The notes under the pieces: generated by a model
What the model saw: the letters and a program-made list of their open reading frames with translations, nothing else
Database searches by the model: none
Told to the model about the DNA's origin: nothing
Shown here: positions 17,163 to 25,945 of the stretch, in pieces
Position numbering within the stretch: position 1 is the stretch's first letter
Layout of the letters: each line of letters starts with the position of its first letter
NCBI GenBank assembly: GCA_934630855.1
Contig: CAKTWW010000005.1
Location: 11,364 to 75,363, forward strand
Source of the DNA: an uncultured Collinsella sp.
GTDB lineage: Bacteria > Actinomycetota > Coriobacteriia > Coriobacteriales > Coriobacteriaceae
Direction of reading: 5' to 3'
Length of the DNA: 64,000 bases
Translations under genes and position numbers: made by a program

Positions 17163-18083
17163 TTACATGAAGCCGCAGACGCGACCGATGATGCCGACGG
17201 CGAAGAGAGCCAGGATGATGACAATCGGGCTGACCTTCTTCTTGAGGAGCTTGCAGACCAGAAGCGTCAGGCACACGGCGGCAAGGCCGGGGATGAGCTG
17301 ATCGAGGTTAGCCTGAAGCGTGGTGACCTTCACCTGATCAAGGGCGGTGGCACCGACGGAGTTGTACATCGTCAGCGCTTCCTTGACGCCCTCGGAACCG
17401 GAGGGCAGGTTGGCCCAGTCAATGAAGGCGCCGGCAGACTGCGTGACCTTGGAGACGACCGGGGTGAAGGAGATGGACACCCAGCGCTCGACCAGGGCAC
17501 CGATGATGAACATACCCAGGATGGAAGCACCCTCGGTGACCTTGCCCATCAGACCGCCGGAGAGGTCCTTGGCGATGGAGGAGCCGACCTTGTAGCCAAA
17601 CTCCTGCGTGTACCACAGGAAAGCGTAACGGATGATGTTCCACGCGAAGAAGAACAGCAGCGGGCCGGCAATGCTGCCGGACAGGGCCATGGAAGCACCC
17701 AGAGCACCCAGGATCGGGCGAAGGGTGAACCAGAAGGCAGGGTCGCCGACGCCGGCGAGCGGGCCCATCATACCGACCTTAACGCCCTGGATGGCGACGT
17801 CGTCAATCGGAGCACCGTTGGCGCGCTCCTCCTCGAGAGCGAGGGTAACGCCAATGACGGGGGCGGAAACATAGGGGTGGGTGTTATAGAACTCCAGGTG
17901 GCGCTTAAGAGCGGCAATCTGGTCATCCTTGCTGGTGTAGAGCTTCTTGATCGCAGGGATCATTGCGAAGCACCAGCCGCCATTCTGCATACGCTCGTAG
18001 TTCCACGAGCCCTGAAGGAACTGATGACGGAAGCAAACCTTCTTGCGGTCAGCCTTGGTAAGCTGAATCTTGTTCTCTGCCAT
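17163..18083 (-). CDS. manZ: PTS mannose-family component IID
   Basis: A 306-aa membrane protein that, with IIC, forms the mannose-class sugar channel. It begins MAENKIQLTKADRKKV and has the family stretch RHQFLQGSWNYERMQNGG, with a Gly-rich middle (GPLAGVGDP) and C-terminal hydrophobic helices. The ATG at 18083 follows a GGGGAG with good spacing; a GTG at 18092 is the alternative. It is separated from manY by 16 bases. Mannose-class systems transport mannose, glucose, fructose or amino sugars; substrate cannot be told from the sequence. Confidence 0.95.
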   Translation of the reverse strand: MAENKIQLTKADRKKVCFRHQFLQGSWNYERMQNGGWCFAMIPAIKKLYTSKDDQIAALKRHLEFYNTHPYVSAPVIGVTLALEEERANGAPIDDVAIQGVKVGMMGPLAGVGDPAFWFTLRPILGALGASMALSGSIAGPLLFFFAWNIIRYAFLWYTQEFGYKVGSSIAKDLSGGLMGKVTEGASILGMFIIGALVERWVSISFTPVVSKVTQSAGAFIDWANLPSGSEGVKEALTMYNSVGATALDQVKVTTLQANLDQLIPGLAAVCLTLLVCKLLKKKVSPIVIILALFAVGIIGRVCGFM

Positions 18084-18099
18084 ATGTATCACTCCCCTC

Positions 18100-18918
18100 C
18101 TACTCGTAATCGTTCAGAATGTCGCCGAGCGGGTCGCCGGAGCCACCGCCCATGCCGCCACCCTGCTTGGCCAGATCCTTAAGGCCAAGGTAGATAAGGG
18201 CAAGGGAGATGCCGATGAGGCCCAGGGCGATCAGCGTGAGCTGAGGGATGGCAGCAAGGACAAAGCCGAGGATGAAGAACGGCCAGGTCTCCTTGGTGGC
18301 CATCATGTTGATGACCATGGCGTAACCGACGGAAGCGACCATGCCGCCGCCGACAGCCATGCCGCCGGACAGCCAGTCAGGCATAGCGTTGAGCGCGTTG
18401 GTAACGGCCTCGGCCGGGATGATGCACAGCAGGACGGCCGGGATGGCGATACGAAGGCCCTGCATGAGGATGGCAGCGTACTGCCAGCGCTCGATGCCGG
18501 CGAAATCGCCTTTCTCGGCGCAACCGTCCATGGCGTGTGCGATAGCGGTAGCCAGGGTACGGCAGATCATGGTCAGGAACAGGCCGGCGACCGACAGCGG
18601 GACGGCGACGGCGATGGCTGCGGTAACGGCCTTCGACGGATCGGTAGCGCCGCCGTTGAGGGCGAGCACCATGATGATCGAAGAAGCGACCGATGCCAGA
18701 GCAGCGTCAGGCGCGACGGCGGCGCCGACGTTAGCCCAGCCAAGGGCCATCATCTGGAGCGAACCGCCCAGGAGGATGCCCTCCTGAAGGTGACCGGTTA
18801 CGAGACCGATAAGCGTGCATGCCACGAGCGGCTGATGGAACTGGAACTCATCCAGAATGCCTTCCATACCGGCAAGCAACGCGACAATCGCAACAAGCAG
18901 AATAGTGATTGCAGACAT
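18100..18918 (-). CDS. manY: PTS mannose/sorbose-family component IIC
   Basis: A 272-aa polytopic membrane protein with the family signatures LVTGHLQEGILLGGSLQM and ALGWANVGAAVAPDAA near residues 39-75. It forms the translocation pore with IID. The C-terminus ends in a Gly-rich acidic tail. GGAGG precedes the ATG at 18918. It lies between manX (19 bases upstream) and manZ (16 bases downstream), so the three are one operon. Confidence 0.95.
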   Translation of the reverse strand: MSAITILLVAIVALLAGMEGILDEFQFHQPLVACTLIGLVTGHLQEGILLGGSLQMMALGWANVGAAVAPDAALASVASSIIMVLALNGGATDPSKAVTAAIAVAVPLSVAGLFLTMICRTLATAIAHAMDGCAEKGDFAGIERWQYAAILMQGLRIAIPAVLLCIIPAEAVTNALNAMPDWLSGGMAVGGGMVASVGYAMVINMMATKETWPFFILGFVLAAIPQLTLIALGLIGISLALIYLGLKDLAKQGGGMGGGSGDPLGDILNDYE

Positions 18919-18936
18919 GTATCGGACCCTCCTTTA

Positions 18937-19926
18937 CTATGCTTGAGCGGCCAGTTCGGCCTTAGCTTTCTTCAACATGGCGTCGAGGTCCTCGGAGGAA
19001 TCCGAAGGAACCTTGCGGACCTCGAACTTGACGCCCTTGGCCTTGAGGGCCTCGAGAGTCTTGACGTCGTCATCGCCCATAGCGACGGCGTTGGTGACGA
19101 CGACCTTGCCCTTGGAGTGGGCCATGGAGCCGATGTTGACTTCCTTGATGTCGACGCCGGCCTCGATGGCCTTGAGCAGATCCTGCGGGTTCTCAAAGAG
19201 CAGCATGGCCTTGGTATCACCAAAGCGCGTGTCCTTGACGACCTCGGCCATCTTCTTGATGGGCACGACGTTGGCATGGACTCCCGGAGGGGCAGCCTGC
19301 TCGATCATGGTCTTGCGGAGCTCGTCGTGAGCAACGCCGTCGGAAACCACGATGATGCGGTTGGGGTTGATCTGCTTGGTCCACGTGGTGGCCACCTGAC
19401 CATGAAGCAGACGGGTGTCGATACGGACGTGGGCAATCTTGATGTGCCCGTCGCCGATGACGGTTCCCGGAGGGATGGCGCCTGCAGGAGCAGCGGCGGC
19501 CGCAGCCGGCTTCTTCTCCTCGGGCTCCAGAGACTCGGGCTTGACGCGCACGCCAGCCTTAGCCTCAGTCACGAGATGTTTTGCGATCGCATGTGCAGTG
19601 TTCTTTGCGTCAAAGCGCTGCGAATATGCCTCGATGAGCATAGGCAGGTTGACACCGGTGACGATAGCCCAGGAATCGTGGCCCTCGATGAGCCCGCTGA
19701 TCTGGTTGAACGGCGTGCCGCCCCACAGATCAACGAGGAAGAGCACCTGCTCCTGGTCCTCGAAGGAAGCGACTGCTTCCTCGACCTTGGCACGGAAGTC
19801 GTCGGGGCCCATGCTCGGCTCGAGCGAGACCACGGCTACAGACGGCTGATCGCCAAAGACCATCGAGCCCGTCTGCTTGATTCCAGCTGCCAAGTCCCCG
19901 TGGCTAGCAAGAACAATACTTACCAT
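18937..19926 (-). CDS. manX: PTS mannose-family component IIAB
   Basis: A 329-aa cytoplasmic phosphotransfer protein. The N-terminal IIA domain (about 1-135) carries the phosphorylated His in LASHGD (H9). An Ala/Pro-rich linker (about 140-160) connects to the IIB domain (about 165-329), with its active His in RLLHGQV (about H175). Phosphate flows from HPr to IIA to IIB to the sugar. The ATG at 19926 has GGAGG 7 bases upstream; a GTG codon just before it is too close. It is the first gene of the operon. Confidence 0.95.
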   Translation of the reverse strand: MVSIVLASHGDLAAGIKQTGSMVFGDQPSVAVVSLEPSMGPDDFRAKVEEAVASFEDQEQVLFLVDLWGGTPFNQISGLIEGHDSWAIVTGVNLPMLIEAYSQRFDAKNTAHAIAKHLVTEAKAGVRVKPESLEPEEKKPAAAAAAPAGAIPPGTVIGDGHIKIAHVRIDTRLLHGQVATTWTKQINPNRIIVVSDGVAHDELRKTMIEQAAPPGVHANVVPIKKMAEVVKDTRFGDTKAMLLFENPQDLLKAIEAGVDIKEVNIGSMAHSKGKVVVTNAVAMGDDDVKTLEALKAKGVKFEVRKVPSDSSEDLDAMLKKAKAELAAQA

Positions 19927-20244
19927 CACATAACCTCCTTTTTGTCTACGTAATTCCTACACGACATGAAAGGAGTATACCTGTTTGTCTTGTGAAATTA
20001 TAGGGGAAACCGCAAAAGGTTGGATTATTTGTTTAAACGTCTAGATTTGTTACAAGTTGATTACATAGCTGATTTTTAGCTCATTACCTGCTTAATCGTG
20101 GCTTATTGATCGATATTTTGACATATACAGGCACACTGTTCATTAATACCGATTTTTAGTCGATCAGAATGCGCTCAATCCGGCGCAATTTTGTTTAAAC
20201 AGACTGAGCTTGACTATTTGCATGGCTTATGCTCTAGCACAAGT
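19927..20244 (-). promoter_or_regulatory. AT-rich upstream region of the mannose PTS operon
   Basis: About 320 bases with no gene and markedly higher AT content than the neighbours. On the minus strand a TATAAT lies at 20002-19997, about 70 bases before the manX start, but I see no good -35 at the usual distance. GTTTAAAC-type palindromes occur near 20029 and 20192. Regulation by catabolite or sigma-54 activators is possible; no convincing -24/-12 site was seen. Confidence 0.4.
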
Positions 20245-20302
20245 AGTCATTGGGGACGTTCTTGTTTGACTAGTCATGTAAGAACGTCTCCAACGACGAG
20301 TC
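20245..20302. repeat. Palindromic repeat (family B, copy 2)
   Basis: It has the same GGGGACGTTCTT / GACTAGTC / AAGAACGTC layout as the copy at 16591, with a few changes in the right arm. It lies immediately before another hairpin (20309-20372) behind hypA. Confidence 0.8.
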
Positions 20303-20308
20303 AAAAAA

Positions 20309-20372
20309 GTTGCGGTGGAATAGTTCCCGTTGGGGGCCTAGGGGCCGATTTTAGGAACTATTTCACCGCAAC
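20309..20372. repeat. Long inverted repeat behind hypA
   Basis: Arms of 19 bp (20309-20327 and 20354-20372) match with one mismatch around a 26-base GC-rich centre. It ends 10 bases from the hypA stop codon. No T-run follows on either strand, so simple intrinsic termination is unlikely; it may be a 3'-end stabilising structure or a repeat element. Confidence 0.75.
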
Positions 20373-20382
20373 CGATGAGGGG

Positions 20383-20802
20383 CTAGGCGATGTGGAGGGG
20401 ATTGGCGGCATCGACGGCATCGGGGGTGTCGACGGGAGCGGCGTCCGCGGGTTCCTCGTCCGGAGTCTCGATCTGCTTGATCATGACCTCCTGGCCTTGC
20501 AGCAGATAGGTCTCGCCGCTGCCGCAATGGGGACAGGTCTTGCCGTGCTCGACCGTCGCGTAGTCGCGGCCGCACGCCTCGCAGTGCGTCACGGCCTCGA
20601 CAGGCTCCACGACAAGCTCCGCACCCTGCGTGATGGGCTTTTTATCTGCCGCCCAGCGCCAAGCATCGAGCAGCAGATCGGGAACGACGCCCGAGACCTC
20701 GCCCAACAGCAACGTCACGCTCGAGACGCGACTCACGCCGTTGGCGCGCGCCACATTCTCAACATCGCGAATGATGTGATAGACGATTCCAAGTTCATGC
20801 AA
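20383..20802 (-). CDS. hypA: Hydrogenase/urease nickel incorporation protein HypA
   Basis: A 139-aa nickel metallochaperone. The N-terminal MHE supplies the nickel ligands (Met1, His2). The zinc site is made by CEAC (about 73-76) and CPHC (about 89-92). It delivers nickel to [NiFe]-hydrogenase precursors with HypB. An extra acidic Ala/Asp/Pro-rich tail of about 25 residues extends beyond the usual 113-115 aa. It stands alone here, 35 kb from hypFCDE, and no hypB is in the window. Flanking DNA is all repeat elements (20309-20372 downstream and a family E copy upstream). Confidence 0.93.
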   Translation of the reverse strand: MHELGIVYHIIRDVENVARANGVSRVSSVTLLLGEVSGVVPDLLLDAWRWAADKKPITQGAELVVEPVEAVTHCEACGRDYATVEHGKTCPHCGSGETYLLQGQEVMIKQIETPDEEPADAAPVDTPDAVDAANPLHIA

Positions 20803-20834
20803 GGTAAAACCCTTTCGACAATAAACGATTCGAG

Positions 20835-20994
20835 GGTAGGCGAAGTCAGCGAGCGGCGATCCAGGTGCCCCAGGTTGCCCCGAAACAAGGCGTCCGCTGG
20901 GCTTTTGCCCGCGGCGCCGAAGTTGAGGGGCAAGATGGGGTGCCTGGGCGCCGCGCAGCGTCGGCAGTGCCGCCGTTCGTTAGAACGGCGGAAC
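20835..20994. repeat. Structured repeat (family E, copy 4, divergent)
   Basis: Conserved boxes GTCAGCGA (left) and GCAGCGTCG (right) flank long paired arms (about 20852-20881 with 20926-20955, imperfect). Inside is a small GC-rich hairpin near 20890-20916, and a final hairpin lies at 20970-20991. Arm sequences differ completely from the other copies, but the architecture is kept. It ends 8 bases from the stop of the 925-aa oxidoreductase gene. Confidence 0.65.
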
Positions 20995-20998
20995 CTAT

Positions 20999-23776
20999 CT
21001 ATTTGCGACCAAACTTAATTTTGATGGCGCGCTTGAGGGCGTACTTGCCCAGGCTGGGGAGCTTTTGCTCGTATTTGACCATGGTGGAGCACTCGGGGCG
21101 GTCGCGATCGAGGTGGATGGCGTCGAACGCGCACTTAGTAGTGCACAGACCGCAGCCGATGCACTTGTTGGGATCGACGATCGAGGCGCCGCAGCCCAGG
21201 CAGCGGGCGGTCTCGGCACGCACCTGCTCCTCGGTAAAGGTCTCGACGTACTCGCTAAACGGCGCAGCCTTCTCGCGCTCACGGTCGACGCGCGCGACCT
21301 CGCGGCTCGCGTTGTCGTAGCTCTCGATCACAATATCGTCGCGGTCGAGCGCAGTATAGCGGCGCTGGTTACGGCCGATGGTGAGCGTAGAGCCCGGCTG
21401 CACAAAGCGATGGATGGACACGGCGGCCTCGTGGCCGGCGGCGATGGCATCGATGGCAAAACTCGGACCGGTGTAGACGTCGCCGCCCACAAAGATGTCG
21501 GGCTCGGCGGTCTGATAGGTCTTGGGATCGGCGAGAGCGCCCTGGCCGCGGCCAAGCTCCACCTTGGAACCGGCCAGCAGGTCGCCCCACACGATGGACT
21601 GACCAATCGACATGACCACGCGGTCGGCGTCGACACGACGCAGGTCGTTCTCGTCGTACTCGGGCGCAAAACGGCCCTCGTCGTCCGTGACACGCGTGCA
21701 GCGTTTAAAGGTGATGCCGCACACACGACCAGCCTCGTCCAGGTGGACCTCCTTGGGGCCCCAACCGCAGCTGATGTGCGCGCCGTCCTCGATGGCCTCG
21801 CGACGCTCTTCCTCGCTGGCGGGCATCTGAGCCTCGCTCTCCAGGCAGAACATCTCAACGTGCTCGGAGCCCAGACGGCAGGCGTTGCGGGCGACGTCGA
21901 TGGCCACGTTGCCGCCGCCCACCACGATGGTGCGACCGGGCAGCGCGTCGACTTTACCGCTGTTGACCTCACGCAAGAAGTCGACGGCAACGGTCACGTC
22001 CTCGGCATCCTCGCCCGGAATACCGGCAAGGCGGCCGCCCTGGCAGCCGATGGCCACGTAGAAGGCCTTAAAGCCCTGCGCGCGCAGCTCGTCGAGCGTC
22101 ACATCGCGGCCGACCTCCACACCGTAGCGGAACTCGGCGCCCATCAGGCGAATGACCTCAACCTCGGCCTCGATGACATCTTTCTGCAGCTTAAAGCTGA
22201 GGATGCCGTAGGTGAGCATGCCGCCCGGGCGCTCGTTCTTCTCGAACACGACGGGCTTGTAGCCCTTCTCGGCCAGGTAGAAGGCGCAGGACAGGCCGGC
22301 CGGACCGGCACCGATGATGGCGATCTTCTGGTCGAAGCCGCCGGCGCGCGTCGGGGTCACCACAGGCGGGACATAGCGGGTCGCGGCGTCCAGATCACGC
22401 TGGGCGATGAACTTCTTGACCTCGTCGATAGCCACGGCCGCGTCCACACGACCGCGGGTGCAGGCGTCCTCGCAGCGGCGGTTGCATACGCGGCCGCAGA
22501 TAGCGGGCAGCGGGTTCTCGCGCTTGATGAGCGCCAGGGCCTCGTCATAGCGGCCCTGGGCCGCGAGCTTCAAATAACCCTGAACGGCGACATGCGCAGG
22601 GCAGGCCGTCTTGCAGGGGGCCGTGCCGGACTCATGCGTCTCGATACGGTTGTCGTTGCGGTAGTTGGGCGACCACTTGGTGTGATCCCACTTGGTGGCG
22701 TCGGGCAGCTCCTGGCGCGGATACTCGGGCACGCGCCCGCCGGCCTTTTTGCTGCAGAGCTTCTGGCCCAGCTTGGCGGCACCGGCCGGACACACCTCAA
22801 CGCAGCGGCCGCACGCCACGCACTTGTCCTTCTCGACCTTGGCGACGTAGGCCGAACGCGACAGGTTGGGCGTGTTGAACAGCTGCGAGGTGCGCAGGGC
22901 GTAGCACACGTTGACGTTGCAGTTGCAGATGGCGAAGATCTTGTTCTCGCCGTCGATATTGGTGATCTGGTGCACAAAGCCGTTGTCCTCGGCCTGGCGC
23001 AGGATATCGTAGACCTCGTCGCGCGTCACGTAATGGCCGCGGTCAGTCTCGACCACGTAATCGGCCATATCGCCCACGGCGATGCACCAGTCGGCCGGAT
23101 CATCAGCGCAGCCCTCGCCCATCACGCGACGGCTCGCACGGCAGCTGCAGGTGCTGGCGGCATACTTGCCCTCGTATTTGTCGAGCCAGTGCTCGATATG
23201 CTCAATGGGCACCGAGGTGCTCGTGGCGTCGATGGCCTTCTCGACCGGAATGACGTGCATGCCGATGCCGGCGCCTCCGGGCGGCACCATCGGCGTGGCT
23301 TTGGACAGCGGGCCCTTGGATGCCTGCTCAAAGAACTTGGCGTAGACCGGATGCTCCTCGAGCTGGCTCACGCGCATGTTGAGGAACTCGGCAGAACCCG
23401 GCACCAGCATGGGCAGCACCCACTGCTTGGCGCGCTTGGGGTTTTCCCAGTTGTACTCGAGCAAGCCCGTGTAGCTCATGTCGTCGAGCATCTTCTCGAT
23501 ATCGGCCTCGGGCATGCCGGTGAGCTTGACCATCTCGGGCAGCGTATAGGGACGACGCATCTTCATCTTGCAAAGCACTTCAGCCTGCTCGTCGGTCGCG
23601 GCCTCGGCAAACGACCAGTACTCGTAGCCCAGCAGCTCGTCGCGATGGAGCAGACGGTTGGTGCAGTGCTCGCACAGCTTGACGATGGCCTCGCGCGGAT
23701 GCTCCGGTATCGGCGACACAAACTCCGCACCGATGTCGGGCTCGGTATAGCTAATCCCCGGTCCGTTGAGAATCAT
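20999..23776 (-). CDS. Fe-S/FAD NAD(P)H oxidoreductase (GltD/NfnB-like, fused)
   Basis: A 925-aa electron-transfer flavoprotein. Residues about 1-255 are a Cys-rich module (CSCRASRR, GCADDPADWC, CNCNVNVC) of a kind seen in anaerobe ferredoxin-linked enzymes. A 4Fe-4S site, CVACGRCVEVCP, follows (about 297-308). A GltD-like segment comes next (CKTACPAHV, CGRVCNRRCEDAC), then the FAD site GAGPAGLSCA and the NAD(P) site VVGGGNVAIDVARN. Finally there is a second 4Fe-4S site, CIGCGLCTTKC. It probably passes electrons between NAD(P)H and ferredoxin or a partner protein; the substrate is unknown. The start at 23776 sits behind a GGGA and just inside the divergent promoter region. It is transcribed divergently from a TetR gene across two palindromes. 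Confidence 0.85.
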   Translation of the reverse strand: MILNGPGISYTEPDIGAEFVSPIPEHPREAIVKLCEHCTNRLLHRDELLGYEYWSFAEAATDEQAEVLCKMKMRRPYTLPEMVKLTGMPEADIEKMLDDMSYTGLLEYNWENPKRAKQWVLPMLVPGSAEFLNMRVSQLEEHPVYAKFFEQASKGPLSKATPMVPPGGAGIGMHVIPVEKAIDATSTSVPIEHIEHWLDKYEGKYAASTCSCRASRRVMGEGCADDPADWCIAVGDMADYVVETDRGHYVTRDEVYDILRQAEDNGFVHQITNIDGENKIFAICNCNVNVCYALRTSQLFNTPNLSRSAYVAKVEKDKCVACGRCVEVCPAGAAKLGQKLCSKKAGGRVPEYPRQELPDATKWDHTKWSPNYRNDNRIETHESGTAPCKTACPAHVAVQGYLKLAAQGRYDEALALIKRENPLPAICGRVCNRRCEDACTRGRVDAAVAIDEVKKFIAQRDLDAATRYVPPVVTPTRAGGFDQKIAIIGAGPAGLSCAFYLAEKGYKPVVFEKNERPGGMLTYGILSFKLQKDVIEAEVEVIRLMGAEFRYGVEVGRDVTLDELRAQGFKAFYVAIGCQGGRLAGIPGEDAEDVTVAVDFLREVNSGKVDALPGRTIVVGGGNVAIDVARNACRLGSEHVEMFCLESEAQMPASEEERREAIEDGAHISCGWGPKEVHLDEAGRVCGITFKRCTRVTDDEGRFAPEYDENDLRRVDADRVVMSIGQSIVWGDLLAGSKVELGRGQGALADPKTYQTAEPDIFVGGDVYTGPSFAIDAIAAGHEAAVSIHRFVQPGSTLTIGRNQRRYTALDRDDIVIESYDNASREVARVDREREKAAPFSEYVETFTEEQVRAETARCLGCGASIVDPNKCIGCGLCTTKCAFDAIHLDRDRPECSTMVKYEQKLPSLGKYALKRAIKIKFGRK

Positions 23777-23869
23777 GGTTGTCCCTTCTCTTGCCGCAGC
23801 CCGGCGAGACCGCGGCGCCCCTCTTTTTTGCAGGTCGGGCACGCCTCCCATGCCGTTCACCCGCCGTTG

Positions 23870-23907
23870 TTGACATTGTGTCAAAAATAGTATTGACGAA
23901 CCGTCAA
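23870..23907. promoter_or_regulatory. Two palindromic operators between the oxidoreductase and tetR
   Basis: Two perfect palindromes with the form TTGAC(A/G)-N3-(T/C)GTCAA lie at 23870-23884 and 23893-23907, with centres 23 bases apart. On the minus strand, TTGAAT and AATACT with 17 bases between overlap the second palindrome and would drive the oxidoreductase. The layout fits binding by the adjacent TetR protein, repressing both genes. Confidence 0.7.
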
Positions 23908-23966
23908 CAATATTCAAGACTGTTAGGCGAACGGTTAGGCAAAAGCGGATGAAAGGCGGCAAGCGC

Positions 23967-24647
23967 ATGAACAACAACACGGCAGATACCTCTGTGGTCG
24001 ATGCTGTCCCCGCCGTCGATGCCACCGCGACAGCCGACGGCGCGGCAAAGCGCATGACGGGTGACGAACGCCGCCGCGAGATCCTCGATGCCGTGCGCAC
24101 CGTAAGCTCCGAGCTGGGCGTATCCCACCTTTCGGTGTCGGCCGTGACCAAGCGGGCCGGCTGCACGCGCTCGCTGTTCTACCACTACTTTGCCGATATG
24201 GACGCCGCCGTCACCGCCGTTATGGACGAGGCGATCGACGGCTTTATCTCCGAGCTCGAGCAGTGGAACGCCAGCCGCACCGTCGGCGATATCGAGGGCG
24301 CGCTCGACACCGTCGCACCGCTCTTTAAGCGCCTGGTCGCCAGCGGCCACGAGCTGCCGCACACCCTGACCAGTAACAGTGGCGCGCTCTACGGCGGCTT
24401 TTTGCACAACGTGGTCCAGCGCGTGGCACAGTACATCTGCGACACCACCGTAGTAGACTTTGTCGCCCATCACGACCTGCGCATCGACCATGTCTACGAA
24501 ACGTTCTACACCCTCATCATGGGTCTTTTGATGTATATCCGCACGCACCCCGATGTGCCCGACGAGACGGTCAAGGAAATCATCGCCTCGACGCTCCACA
24601 TCGAGGGCTACACCGCCAAGTATCCCGAGCGCAGGCCCGGGAACTGA
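23967..24647 (+). CDS. TetR/AcrR-family transcriptional regulator
   Basis: A 226-aa repressor-type protein. A disordered N-terminal stretch (about 1-30) precedes the helix-turn-helix (about 36-82), with RREILDAV, VSAVTKRAGCTRSLFYHYF and a typical TetR recognition helix. The remaining helical ligand domain shows no informative motif. The ATG at 23967 has GAAAGG 10 bases upstream; one at 23949 is in frame and possible. It is divergent from the Fe-S/FAD oxidoreductase and shares two palindromes with it. A DUF5692-like membrane protein follows after 63 bases, probably co-transcribed. The ligand is unknown. Confidence 0.9.
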   Translation: MNNNTADTSVVDAVPAVDATATADGAAKRMTGDERRREILDAVRTVSSELGVSHLSVSAVTKRAGCTRSLFYHYFADMDAAVTAVMDEAIDGFISELEQWNASRTVGDIEGALDTVAPLFKRLVASGHELPHTLTSNSGALYGGFLHNVVQRVAQYICDTTVVDFVAHHDLRIDHVYETFYTLIMGLLMYIRTHPDVPDETVKEIIASTLHIEGYTAKYPERRPGN

Positions 24648-24710
24648 CGACATTTGGCCAAACTGCCCGCGATCGGAAGAGGGGCCGCGGGCGTGTGAAA
24701 GGAGAGCAGC

Positions 24711-25718
24711 ATGCTGTTCGATGTTTGGGGTAGCGATACCCTTATCCACTGGGCCGGCTGGGCCATGGTCTTTATTGGCCTGATCGTGCTCAACGAGGTC
24801 GGCCGCCGCACCAAGCTGGGCGCGGCCATCATCTTTGGCGTGGCTCCGCTGGCCATGACCATCTACTGCGTCGCCATCGCCATCGGCGTTTCGCAGGGCG
24901 CCGAGTGGGCGCTCACCAACCCCACCCACGTGTACCAGAACAGCTGGTTCCACTACGCCAAGGTGTACGCGGCGCTGGCCGGCTGCTGGGGCTTTATCGC
25001 CATTAAGTACCAGTGGGGCAAGATCGGCAAGGCGCACTGGTTCCGCGCATGGCCGTTTGTGATCGTCGCCATCAACATCATGATCGCCGTCGTGTCCGAC
25101 TTCGAGAGCGCCTATCACTTCTTTGTCCTGGGCGAATCCACCTGGGTCACTTCCGAGGGCGCCACGCAGCTCGCCGGCTGGAACAACGTGTTCAACGGCA
25201 TCGCCGGCATCATCAACATCTTCTGCATGACCGGTTGGTGGAGCGTCTACGCCTCCGAGGACAAGACCGACATGCTGTGGCCCGACATGACCTGGGTCTA
25301 TATCATCGCCTACGATATCTGGAACTTCTGCTACACCTACAACTGCCTGCCCACCCACTCCTGGTTCTGCGGCTTTGCGCTGCTGCTGGCGCCCACCGTC
25401 GCCGCCTTTATCTGGAACAAGGGCGGCTGGATCCAGAACCGCGCCTTTACGCTGGCCATTTGGTGCATGTTTGCCCAGGTGTTCCCGTACTTCCAGGAGG
25501 AGTCCATCTTTGTGACCCACTCCACGCTCGACCCCACCGCCGCCACCGCGGTCTCGATCGCCGCGCTGATCGCCAACGTCGCCGCGATCATCTACATCGT
25601 CTACCGCGCCAAGAAGCTCGGCCGCAACCCCTACAAGCAGGATGTCTTTGAGGGCACCAGCGATTGGGAGAAGGCAACCGCCCGCCGCGCCAAGGTCGAT
25701 TACGCGCACGCCGAGTAA
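24711..25718 (+). CDS. Polytopic membrane protein, DUF5692-like
   Basis: A 335-aa integral membrane protein with about nine or ten helices and unusually many Trp, Tyr and Phe residues (for example WNNVFNGIAG, WPDMTWVYIIAYDIWNFCY). I think it belongs to the DUF5692 family, which has no known function. GAAAGGAG precedes the ATG at 24711. It follows tetR and is placed with an Fe-S/FAD oxidoreductase, so a link to a redox or transport process is suggested by context only. A strong terminator closes the unit (25788-25826). Confidence 0.8.
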   Translation: MLFDVWGSDTLIHWAGWAMVFIGLIVLNEVGRRTKLGAAIIFGVAPLAMTIYCVAIAIGVSQGAEWALTNPTHVYQNSWFHYAKVYAALAGCWGFIAIKYQWGKIGKAHWFRAWPFVIVAINIMIAVVSDFESAYHFFVLGESTWVTSEGATQLAGWNNVFNGIAGIINIFCMTGWWSVYASEDKTDMLWPDMTWVYIIAYDIWNFCYTYNCLPTHSWFCGFALLLAPTVAAFIWNKGGWIQNRAFTLAIWCMFAQVFPYFQEESIFVTHSTLDPTAATAVSIAALIANVAAIIYIVYRAKKLGRNPYKQDVFEGTSDWEKATARRAKVDYAHAE

Positions 25719-25787
25719 CGTGTTGGTCGTCGTTGGCACCTGGGCGTAGTCCCGCTTGCCAGGCTTTCGATCCAATGCCTCGCGCAG

Positions 25788-25826
25788 CCCCCGGAACGCG
25801 ATTCGCTCGCGTTCCGGGGGCTTTTT
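25788..25826 (+). terminator. Rho-independent terminator after the DUF5692-like gene
   Basis: A perfect 14-bp GC-rich stem (25788-25801 and 25807-25820), a 5-base loop, then five T (25822-25826), about 70 bases after the stop codon. Confidence 0.93.
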
Positions 25827-25945
25827 GGTGCCGCAATTTCGGACCGGGCTTGCTCTCAAATTAAATTGGGTTTCAAATTGTGCGGCGGCTCTATATGGCA
25901 CCGATTTTGGGTACAGTGTTGAGCCGACATTGCATTGGGGGATAT

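Noticed and set aside
21065-23890. A 941-codon + strand frame opposite the Fe-S/FAD oxidoreductase
   Set aside because: The minus-strand protein has clear Fe-S, FAD and NAD motifs. The opposite frame is low-complexity, with no motifs.
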